NCBI GenBank assembly: GCA_964528575.1
Contig: CAZGTQ010000267.1
Span: forward strand, 1-64,000
From: CAZGTQ01 sp964528575
GTDB lineage: Bacteria; Planctomycetota; UBA1135; GCA-002686595
DNA: 64,000 nt
Reading direction: 5' to 3'
Position numbers and translations under genes: made by a program. A model generated the notes under the pieces. It ran no database searches. It was not told the origin of the DNA and was given only the letters and a program-made list of their open reading frames with translations. Below are positions 50,717-57,360 of the stretch, piece by piece. The first letter of the stretch is position 1. Every line of letters begins with the position of its first letter.

Positions 50717-52270
50717 GTGGTCCTCGCCCGCGTCTCCCGCTCCGCGCTCGCGGGCCGGCTCCTGGTCTCCGCGTCGCTCGCCTCTGCGTCCTTCGTGGCA
50801 GCCTGCGCGGCGCCGTCGAGCGACGTGCACCTCGCGCCGCTCTACACGCAGTTGACGACCGCGGGCGGCGGGCGCTCGCGCGAGGCGCTGTTCGGCCTGA
50901 TCGAGAGCGAGAGCCGGCCGGAGCACGTCCCGCTGGCGTACGAGGAGCGCCACTCGTGGCGCAGCCGCTGGGGTCTGCGGCCGCTGCTCACCAAGCACGA
51001 GTACGACGGCGGCTTCTCGATGACGCGCATCCTGCCGCCGTTCGGCTACACGCAGCGCGACCCCGAGCGCACGCTGAGCCTGCTGATCCCGTTCTGGGTC
51101 TACGAGTCGAAGGTCGATCGCGACACGGGCCGGCGCGACTGGCGCGGCGCGTTCCTGCCCGGCTTCCTGTTCCAGCGCGAAGGGGACGACCTCGACTTCG
51201 GCTGGTTCCCGTTCTACGGGCGCATCGACCGGCTCTTCACGTACGAAGACATCGTCTTCGTGCTGTTCCCGCTGTACATCAAGACCGAGCGGAACGAGCG
51301 CGTCTCGCGCAACGTCCTGTTCCCGATCGTCGGCTGGACGCGCGGCGGCGGCGCGAACAACTTCCACGTCTGGCCGCTGTACGGGCACGCGAAATGGGAG
51401 GGCCGCTACGAGCGCTACTCCGCGCTCTGGCCGATCTTCCACTACCAGCGCAACAACCTCGCGGGCGGTGCCGAGCCGCCCGAGACCGTCTGGTTCGTGC
51501 TCCCGTTCTACGGCTACACCGAGCGCGGCCAGGACTACCGTGCGTGGGTCGTCTTGTGGCCGTTCTTCGGCTACGCCACCGCGCCCTCGCGCAACGGCTT
51601 CTGGTCGCTCGATGCGCCCTGGCCGTTCGTGCGCATCCAGCGCGGCGGGCTCAACACGCAGATCGAGTCGCGGACGCGCTTCTGGCCGTTCTACTCGCGC
51701 CTCGTCGCCGAGATGATGACGACGACGAGCATCGCCTGGCCGTTCTACTTCCACCGCTACGAGGCCTACCCGCGCTCGCAGCGCGAAGGACACTGGCTCC
51801 TGCCCTTCTACCACTCCTGGGACCGCTACGAGTACGGCACGGGCGACGAGTCCAGCTACCGCCTCTACTGGCCCCTGCTCGAGGTCGAGCGCGACATCGA
51901 CGGCCGCAGCCGGCTCGCGTTCCCGGCGCTGTCCCCGCTCGGCCGCAGCCCGTTCGTCGAGTACCACCTCGCGTGGATCTGGGAGCTCTACTCGCGCACC
52001 GACCACCCGTGGGGCACGAGCGAGCGGACGTGGGCGGCCGTGTGGCGCAGCGAGCGCGACGCGGTCGAGTCGCGCAAGTCGCTCGCGGGCCTGTGGGCGC
52101 GCCGGGAGTACGCGGTCGACGGGGACGAGGTCAGCGAGACCTCGCTCCTGTTCGGCCTTCTACGCTGGCGTCGGAGCGCGCGAAACGGTACCGAGATCAT
52201 GGCTCCGGCGTTCCCAGGACCGGGTTGGCCCGCGCGCTGGCACGGGCCGCCGCCCGCCGACGAGCGCTGA
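50717..52270 (+). CDS. lipoprotein with WPF/FPLY repeats, leading the mla operon
   Basis: 517 aa from a GTG at 50717. Signal and lipobox: LLVSASLASASFVAAC. The mature part is built of short repeats, about every 20-30 residues, with a [W/L/F]-P-[F/L]-[Y/F/W] core: LIPFW, WFPFYG, LFPLY, LFPIV, VWPLYG, LWPIF, VLPFYG, LWPFFG, PWPFV, FWPFY, AWPFYF, LLPFY, YWPLL. This looks like a repetitive beta structure, perhaps a barrel or propeller-like surface protein. I know no function. It is 27 nt before mlaE on the same strand, so a role in outer-membrane lipid transport is possible. Confidence 0.8.
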   Translation: MVLARVSRSALAGRLLVSASLASASFVAACAAPSSDVHLAPLYTQLTTAGGGRSREALFGLIESESRPEHVPLAYEERHSWRSRWGLRPLLTKHEYDGGFSMTRILPPFGYTQRDPERTLSLLIPFWVYESKVDRDTGRRDWRGAFLPGFLFQREGDDLDFGWFPFYGRIDRLFTYEDIVFVLFPLYIKTERNERVSRNVLFPIVGWTRGGGANNFHVWPLYGHAKWEGRYERYSALWPIFHYQRNNLAGGAEPPETVWFVLPFYGYTERGQDYRAWVVLWPFFGYATAPSRNGFWSLDAPWPFVRIQRGGLNTQIESRTRFWPFYSRLVAEMMTTTSIAWPFYFHRYEAYPRSQREGHWLLPFYHSWDRYEYGTGDESSYRLYWPLLEVERDIDGRSRLAFPALSPLGRSPFVEYHLAWIWELYSRTDHPWGTSERTWAAVWRSERDAVESRKSLAGLWARREYAVDGDEVSETSLLFGLLRWRRSARNGTEIMAPAFPGPGWPARWHGPPPADER

Positions 52271-52297
52271 ACCGCGCCCGAGCCGCATCCGCCGCCC

Positions 52298-53071
52298 ATG
52301 AACGCGCTCCTGCAGTTCGCTCGCGAGTCGGGCCACCGCATCGACCTCCTGCTGCAGACGGTCGTCCGCCTGCACCACGTGTGGAAGCGGCGCACGCAGG
52401 TCTCCGACCAGCTCTACCTCGCCAGCATCAAGGTGATCCACGTGATCCTCTTGGTGAGCTTCTTCATCGGCATGGTCGTGTCGTTCCAGACGGGCGTCGA
52501 GCTCGCGCGGATCGGCCAGCAGGACCAGATCGGCACGATCGTCGCGGTGTCGATGGCGCGCGAAATGGGGCCCTTCATCGCGGCGATCATCGTCGCGGCG
52601 ACCGTCGGCAGCGCGCTCGCGGCCGAGCTGGGCACGATGGCGGTGAGCGAGGAGCTCGCGGCGCTCGAGGTGATGTCGGTCGACCGCGTCAGCTTCCTCG
52701 TGGTGCCGCGCATCGTCGCGCTCTCGGTGATGTGCCCGATGCTGACCGTGCTGTGCGACGCGATCGGCATCTTCGGCGGCGGCTTCGTCGCCAAGGCGCA
52801 GCTCAACGTCAGCACGCAGCTCTACTACGATTCGGCGATCGAGGCCCTGCAGACGCCAGCGCAGTTCATCGCGCTGCCCAAGGACGTGTACTCGGGGCTG
52901 TTCAAGGCGTTCGTCTTCGGCGTCACGATCGCGGTGGTCTCCTGCAGCTCGGGCATGCGCGCGACAGGCGGCGCGCTCGGCGTCGGCAACGCGACGCGTC
53001 AGGCCGTGCGCGACTCGATCATCGCGGTGATCGTCTTCAACTATTTCATGACGTGGTTCATGTATCGGTAG
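52298..53071 (+). CDS. mlaE: MlaE-type ABC transporter permease
   Basis: Inner-membrane permease of an MCE/Mla phospholipid transporter, 257 aa with five or six hydrophobic segments. MlaE signatures: VSFFIGMVVSFQTGVELARIG, ELGTMAVSEELAALEVM and the end VIVFNYFMTWFMY. It is 4 nt before mlaF. Confidence 0.95.
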   Translation: MNALLQFARESGHRIDLLLQTVVRLHHVWKRRTQVSDQLYLASIKVIHVILLVSFFIGMVVSFQTGVELARIGQQDQIGTIVAVSMAREMGPFIAAIIVAATVGSALAAELGTMAVSEELAALEVMSVDRVSFLVVPRIVALSVMCPMLTVLCDAIGIFGGGFVAKAQLNVSTQLYYDSAIEALQTPAQFIALPKDVYSGLFKAFVFGVTIAVVSCSSGMRATGGALGVGNATRQAVRDSIIAVIVFNYFMTWFMYR

Positions 53072-53075
53072 TCGG

Positions 53076-53822
53076 GTGAGCGAGCGGGAGATCGTCATCC
53101 GGTTCGAGGGCGTCGAGAAGCGCTTTCGCGACAAGGTTGTCCTGGCGGGGATCGACTTGGTCGTGCACCGCGGGGAGACGCTCGTCATCATGGGCCCGTC
53201 GGGCACCGGCAAGTCGGTGACGCTGCGCCACGTGATCGGGCTGCTCGCGCCGGACGCGGGCCGCGTCGAGGTCGAGGGGCACGACCTCGCGACGATCGGC
53301 AAGGACGAGCTGCACGAGCTGCGCAAACGCACCGGCTACCTCTTCCAGGACGGCGCGCTGATCAACTGGCTCAACGCGGGCGACAACGTCGCGCTGCCGC
53401 TGCGCGAGAACACGCGCATGCCCGACGACGAGATCCGCGAGAAGGTCCAGGCGAAGCTCGAGCTGGTGCGCCTGCCCGACGCGTACGACAAGATGCCGAA
53501 CGAGCTGTCCGGCGGCATGCGCAAGCGCGTCGGGTTGGCGCGCGCTCTCATCACCGATCCCGAGATCATCCTGTACGACGAGCCCAACGCCGGGCTCGAC
53601 CCCGAGATCTCGCACAGCATCAACCTCCTGATCCGCGAGCTCGCCGACCGGCTCGCCATCACGTCGATGGTCGTGACGCACCTCGTGAGCTGCGTGCGCA
53701 CGGTCGCGGACCGCGTCGTGCTGCTCGACAAGGGCCGCGTCGCGTTCGAGGGCTCCCGCGAGGACTTCTTCGAGCGGCCGAACGAGCGCTTGCGCCAGTT
53801 CCTGGGCCGCGAGCCGGACTGA
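53076..53822 (+). CDS. mlaF: MlaF-type ABC transporter ATP-binding protein
   Basis: ATPase of the Mla transporter, 248 aa, GTG start. Walker A GPSGTGKS (45-52 region), Q-loop YLFQDGALINWLN, signature LSGGMRKRVGLARAL and Walker B IILYDEPNAGLDP are all intact. The GGMRKR form is typical of Mla/MCE ATPases. Coupled to mlaE. A GAAC tetranucleotide repeats three times at the stop. Confidence 0.96.
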   Translation: MSEREIVIRFEGVEKRFRDKVVLAGIDLVVHRGETLVIMGPSGTGKSVTLRHVIGLLAPDAGRVEVEGHDLATIGKDELHELRKRTGYLFQDGALINWLNAGDNVALPLRENTRMPDDEIREKVQAKLELVRLPDAYDKMPNELSGGMRKRVGLARALITDPEIILYDEPNAGLDPEISHSINLLIRELADRLAITSMVVTHLVSCVRTVADRVVLLDKGRVAFEGSREDFFERPNERLRQFLGREPD

Positions 53823-53844
53823 ACGAACGAACCCAGGACCTTCC

Positions 53845-55014
53845 ATGACCAGTCAACGCCAGGTCGTGCTCGGCATCTTCTTCGTGGTGGTGCTGTCGAT
53901 ACTCGGCATCTACACGCTGTTCCTGACCGACCTTCCGTTCCTGGGCGAGAAGGAGATCCTCCAGGCGTACTTCCCGGGCGCGAACGGCCTGCGTCAGGGC
54001 GACCGCGTGATGGTCGCGGGCCTGCACACGGGCCGCGTCAGCGAGCTCGTGTTCACCGGCAACGCGGACCCCGAGCAGCGCATCCTCGTCACGCTGCGCC
54101 TCGACCGCCCGATCACCTTGAACGAGGACTTCGAGATCCGCATCGAGGAGTCGACGCTCCTCGGCGGCCGGCAGGTCAACATCCTGCCGGGGACCGCCGC
54201 CGCGCCGCCGATCGCGATCGAGGAGGGCGTGCCGCTGCAGGGCTCCGTCGCTCTCAACGCGATCAATCGGCTGGGCACGATGATCGAGCGGAACGAGGCG
54301 AGCTTCGACGAGATCATGTCGGGCCTCGCGAGCATGGTGCGGCACGCGAACGCCGGCGGCGGCCCGCTCGGGCGCGTGCTGCGCGACGAGCAGCTCGCGG
54401 ACGATCTCTCGCGCTCGATCGCCGCGGTCGCCGGAACGATGGAGAACGCCGAGGTCGTGAGCGCGGACCTGCGCGACGGCCGCGGTACGCTCGGCAAGCT
54501 GCTCGCCGACGACACGCTCTACCGGCGCACAGCGCAGCTCCTCGACGACCTGACGACGGTGTCGACCGACCTGCGCGAGGGGCGCGGGACGGTCGGCAAG
54601 CTGGTCGCCGACGAGAGTCTGGGCGAGGAGGTCGACCGCGCGATCCGCGGCACGAGCGCGATCATCGGCCAGATCGAGGCCGGCCGCGGCATCCTGGGCC
54701 GTCTCGTGCAGGACGAGGCGATGGCGGCGGACCTCGAGCGGGCGATCGCCGCCCTGACCGACGATCGCGGCACGCTCGGCGCGCTCCTGACCTCGCGTCA
54801 GCTCTACGAGAACGTGCTCGACGCGAGCGAGAACGTCGCGGCGATCGCGGGTGCGCTGCGCGACGGTCACGGCTCGCTAGGCCGGCTCCTGATGGACGAC
54901 GAGATGTACGAGGAGCTGCTGATCTCGGTGCGGCTGCTCAACCGCAACCTCGAGGACCTGCGCGAGGCGGCGCCGGTCTCGGCGCTGTCGGCGGTGCTGT
55001 TCGGCGCGTTCTAG
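53845..55014 (+). CDS. mlaD: MlaD-type MCE protein with a repetitive helical tail
   Basis: Periplasmic lipid-binding subunit, 389 aa. One N-terminal transmembrane helix (8-27) leads to a single MCE domain (about 38-118, including RQGDRVMVAGLHTGRV and LLGGRQVNILPG). The tail (130-365) has six copies of a G-x-[L/V]-G-[K/R]-L unit at residues 173, 214, 248, 282, 309 and 343, each followed by acidic and helical stretches. Spacing is 41, 34, 34, 27 and 34, so mostly 34 with a 7-residue slip. Such tails form helical needles in some MCE proteins. Last gene of the unit. Confidence 0.92.
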   Translation: MTSQRQVVLGIFFVVVLSILGIYTLFLTDLPFLGEKEILQAYFPGANGLRQGDRVMVAGLHTGRVSELVFTGNADPEQRILVTLRLDRPITLNEDFEIRIEESTLLGGRQVNILPGTAAAPPIAIEEGVPLQGSVALNAINRLGTMIERNEASFDEIMSGLASMVRHANAGGGPLGRVLRDEQLADDLSRSIAAVAGTMENAEVVSADLRDGRGTLGKLLADDTLYRRTAQLLDDLTTVSTDLREGRGTVGKLVADESLGEEVDRAIRGTSAIIGQIEAGRGILGRLVQDEAMAADLERAIAALTDDRGTLGALLTSRQLYENVLDASENVAAIAGALRDGHGSLGRLLMDDEMYEELLISVRLLNRNLEDLREAAPVSALSAVLFGAF

Positions 55015-55050
55015 CCCGGGGCGCTGCTAGCTGCTGGCTAGCCCGGGGCG
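55011..55050. repeat. 13-bp direct repeat holding the stop codons of mlaD and ribE
   Basis: CTAGCCCGGGGCG at 55011-55023 and 55038-55050. The first copy supplies the TAG of mlaD on the plus strand; the second supplies the TAG of ribE on the minus strand, because CTAG is a palindrome. Only 23 bp separate the two genes. Confidence 0.85.
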
Positions 55051-55655
55051 CGGGGCATCAGCCGCTCGATCCACTTCGCGACGAGGTCGGCTTCGACGTT
55101 GAGCCGCTGTCCGGGTCTCGCGTCGCCGAGGTTCGTCCACTCGAGCGTCTGCGCGATCGCGGCGACGCGGAAGCGCCTGCCGCGTGGCTCGACGACGGTG
55201 AGGCTGACGCCGTCGAGCGTCACGCTGCCCTTGTCGACGAGCCAGCGCTCGAGCCCCGCGTCGATCTCGAACAGGAGCTCCCGTCCGCCGTCGCCCACGT
55301 CCTCGCTCGCGACGAGCGTCGCGCCTCCGTCGACGTGCCCGCTGACCATGTGCCCCCCGAGCCGATCGCCGAGCCGCAGCGCCCGTTCGAGATTGACGCG
55401 CCGCCCGGGCTCGAGCGCACCGAGCCAGGTGCGCTCGAGCGTCTCGGCCGACAGGTCGAACGCGATCGAGCCGTCGGCCGCGGGCGTTTCGGCCACGGTG
55501 AGGCAGCACCCGCAGACGGCCACGCTCTCGCCTCGCGCGACGCCCCACGCCTGGGCGAGGCACGCCTCGGGCGCAGGAAGCACGAGCCGCGCCCCCGCCG
55601 CGCGCCGCGCGAACGCCCGCACGGGCACGCACGCCTCGACGATCCCGGTGAACAT
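55038..55655 (-). CDS. ribE: riboflavin synthase alpha chain
   Basis: Dismutates two lumazines to riboflavin. 205 aa of two homologous barrels: MFTGIVEACVPV, GESVAVCGCCLTV, and second half SGHVDGGATL with LDGVSLTVV. The C-terminal helix mediates trimer contacts. TATGCT lies 9 nt before the ATG with no Shine-Dalgarno, so it may be leaderless; that would leave no room for an FMN riboswitch, and none was found upstream. It stands alone, converging on mlaD. Confidence 0.96.
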   Translation of the reverse strand: MFTGIVEACVPVRAFARRAAGARLVLPAPEACLAQAWGVARGESVAVCGCCLTVAETPAADGSIAFDLSAETLERTWLGALEPGRRVNLERALRLGDRLGGHMVSGHVDGGATLVASEDVGDGGRELLFEIDAGLERWLVDKGSVTLDGVSLTVVEPRGRRFRVAAIAQTLEWTNLGDARPGQRLNVEADLVAKWIERLMPRAPG

Positions 55656-55744
55656 CGGCGCTAGAGCATAGGCAGCGGCGCCGAGGGCTCCCAGGGCAGG
55701 CGCGCGGCAGCGGGCGGTCGCGGGGAGCGGCCGAGCGGGCCCGC

Positions 55745-55814
55745 GCGGCTCGCCCCTCGCGGCTCGCCCCTCGCGACTCGCCCCGCGCGACTCGCCCCGC
55801 GCGGCTCGCCCCGC
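55745..55814. repeat. 14-bp tandem repeat, 5 copies, between ribE and trmD
   Basis: Units at 55745, 55759, 55773, 55787 and 55801: GCGGCTCGCCCCTC twice, GCGACTCGCCCCGC twice, then GCGGCTCGCCCCGC. Paired variants show that the array grew by duplication of blocks. Confidence 0.95.
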
Positions 55815-55923
55815 GAACTCCGTCGCCCCCCGGGACGGTCGCCCTCGGAGACGGTCGCGCTCCGAAGACCAGCGCCCACGGGACCTTCGCCCCGGGGCGG
55901 CGCCTTCGCCGACTGACCCCGAC

Positions 55924-55941
55924 CGCGCGCGCGCGCGCGCG
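55924..55941. repeat. (CG)9 alternating tract
   Basis: An 18-bp uninterrupted CG dinucleotide run within the divergent ribE-trmD region; alternating CG can adopt Z-DNA under negative supercoiling. Confidence 0.8.
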
Positions 55942-56047
55942 GGCCCGCCACCCCCACCCTCCGCCCTGCGGACCGGGCGGGGAGGCGGGTGGTGGCGGTC
56001 GGCGTCGGGAGCTTCTTCCCGCCTCGCGGTTCGCGCTCCTCCGGCGC

Positions 56048-56076
56048 TTGACCGTCCCCCTGCGGGGACCTACCCT
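56048..56076 (+). promoter_or_regulatory. promoter of the trmD-rplS-secDF unit, with an inverted repeat in its spacer
   Basis: TTGACC (56048-56053), 17-nt spacer, TACCCT (56071-56076). The spacer contains GTCCCC and GGGGAC as an inverted repeat around CTGC. A GAGGGGG stretch lies 8-12 nt before the GTG start of trmD. Confidence 0.6.
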
Positions 56077-56106
56077 TTTCGCCCCGCTCCCCGAGGGGGA
56101 TCGGCC

Positions 56107-56832
56107 GTGATCGTCGCCATCCTCACGCTCTTTCCCGAGGCGCTCGAGCCCTACGCGAGGGCGAGCATTCTCGGGATCGCGTGTGAGAAGGGCATCCTCG
56201 ATCTGCGGTTGGTCGACTTCAGGGACTTCACTCGGGACCGACACCGCACGGTGGACGACCGTCCGTTCGGCGGCGGGCCCGGAATGGTTCTCAAGCCCGA
56301 GCCGATCGTCGAGTGCGTCGAGTGGCTCGAGCAACGCGAAGGACCGTTCCGGAAGATCCTGCTCTGTCCGAGCGGCGTGCCGTTCACTCAGGCGAAGGCC
56401 CTCGAGCTGCGCGAGTCGGAGCGCTTGCTCCTGCTCTGCGGACGCTACGAGGGCTTCGACGAGCGGGTTCGGGACCTGGTGGAGTGGGAAGAAATCTCGT
56501 TGGGCGACTTCGTCCTGGCCGGGGGCGAGCTCCCCGCTCTGGCGATCACCGAGGCCATCGTGCGCCTCGTGCCAGGGTGCTTGGGAGACGAGCAATCGGC
56601 CGAGCAGGAGTCGTTCCGCGGTGAGGGCGGCCTCGACCATCCGCACTACACCCGACCCCGCGTCTACCGTGGCCGCAGCGTCCCCGACGTGCTGCTGAAC
56701 GGAGATCATGCGGCGATCGCGGCGTGGCGGGAGCGAGCGGCGCGGTCCCGTACCCGCGAGCGCAGGCCCGACCTGTCGAACAGTCCGAGCACCGAAACGT
56801 CGAGCGAACCGAACGCCCCGGAGGGGACCTAG
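56107..56832 (+). CDS. trmD: tRNA (guanine37-N1)-methyltransferase
   Basis: SAM-dependent m1G37 methyltransferase of the trefoil-knot (SPOUT) class, 241 aa, GTG start. DRPFGGGPGM (51-60), LLLLCGRYEGFDERV (107-121) and SLGDFVLAGGELPALAI (131-147) are the knot and SAM-site signatures. DHPHYTRPRVY is intact. The C-terminus ends in a Ser/Thr/Pro-rich tail. rplS follows by 2 nt as usual; rpsP and rimM do not precede it. Confidence 0.97.
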   Translation: MIVAILTLFPEALEPYARASILGIACEKGILDLRLVDFRDFTRDRHRTVDDRPFGGGPGMVLKPEPIVECVEWLEQREGPFRKILLCPSGVPFTQAKALELRESERLLLLCGRYEGFDERVRDLVEWEEISLGDFVLAGGELPALAITEAIVRLVPGCLGDEQSAEQESFRGEGGLDHPHYTRPRVYRGRSVPDVLLNGDHAAIAAWRERAARSRTRERRPDLSNSPSTETSSEPNAPEGT

Positions 56833-56834
56833 CC

Positions 56835-57296
56835 ATGCGCCTGATCGATCAACTGGAACGAGAGAACGGCAAGGACCGCCTCCCCACCGTGCACGTCGGC
56901 GACACGGTCGAGGTCCACTACCTCATCACCGAGGGCGACAAGGAGCGCGTCCAGCTCTTCATCGGCACCGTCATCGCGCTGCAGGGCCGCGGCATCCGCC
57001 GCACGCTGCGCGTGCGCCGCATCGTCGCCGGCGAAGGCGTCGAGCGGACGTTCCCGCTGCACAGCCCGCGCGTGAAGGACGTCGTCGTCACCCGCCGCGG
57101 CCAGGTGCGGCGCGCGAAGCTCTACTACCTGCGCGACCGCGTCGGCAAGAACACCCGCGTGCGCGAGCTCGTGGGCGACAAGGTGCGCCGCGAGCGCGAG
57201 CGCGAACGCGAACGCGAGAACGCGGAGCAGCAAGCCCCGCAAGAGCCGCGGCGCGCGGGCAAGCCGGACGAAGAGCCCGAGGCCGTCGAGGTCTGA
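56835..57296 (+). CDS. rplS: 50S ribosomal protein L19 with a charged tail
   Basis: Intersubunit-bridge protein. Core residues 1-115 match L19 (GDTVEVHYLITEGDKERVQ, GRGIRRTLRVRRI, and KLYYLRDRVGK). The tail of about 35 residues is an RE-repeat (RRERERERERE) followed by acidic sequence, encoded by hexanucleotide-like GCGCGA repeats. 153 aa in total versus 115-120 usual. Follows trmD in the normal order. Confidence 0.97.
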   Translation: MRLIDQLERENGKDRLPTVHVGDTVEVHYLITEGDKERVQLFIGTVIALQGRGIRRTLRVRRIVAGEGVERTFPLHSPRVKDVVVTRRGQVRRAKLYYLRDRVGKNTRVRELVGDKVRRERERERERENAEQQAPQEPRRAGKPDEEPEAVEV

Positions 57297-57360
57297 GCCC
57301 CGACCCCGCACCCTTCCGACCCCTACCCGCCAAGACCGGCTCCCAGTCCCAGGCCTCGAC

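Larger units (their letters stand above)
55656..56106. other. 451-nt divergent gap between ribE and trmD
   Basis: No gene is seen; rpsP and rimM, which usually precede trmD, are absent. It holds the ribE -10 candidate (55665-55670), a five-copy 14-bp repeat, a (CG)9 tract and the trmD promoter. Confidence 0.65.

Noticed and set aside
55656..56106. FMN riboswitch upstream of ribE
   Set aside because: The conserved RFN blocks are absent on the minus strand, and the -10-like hexamer is only 9 nt from the ATG.
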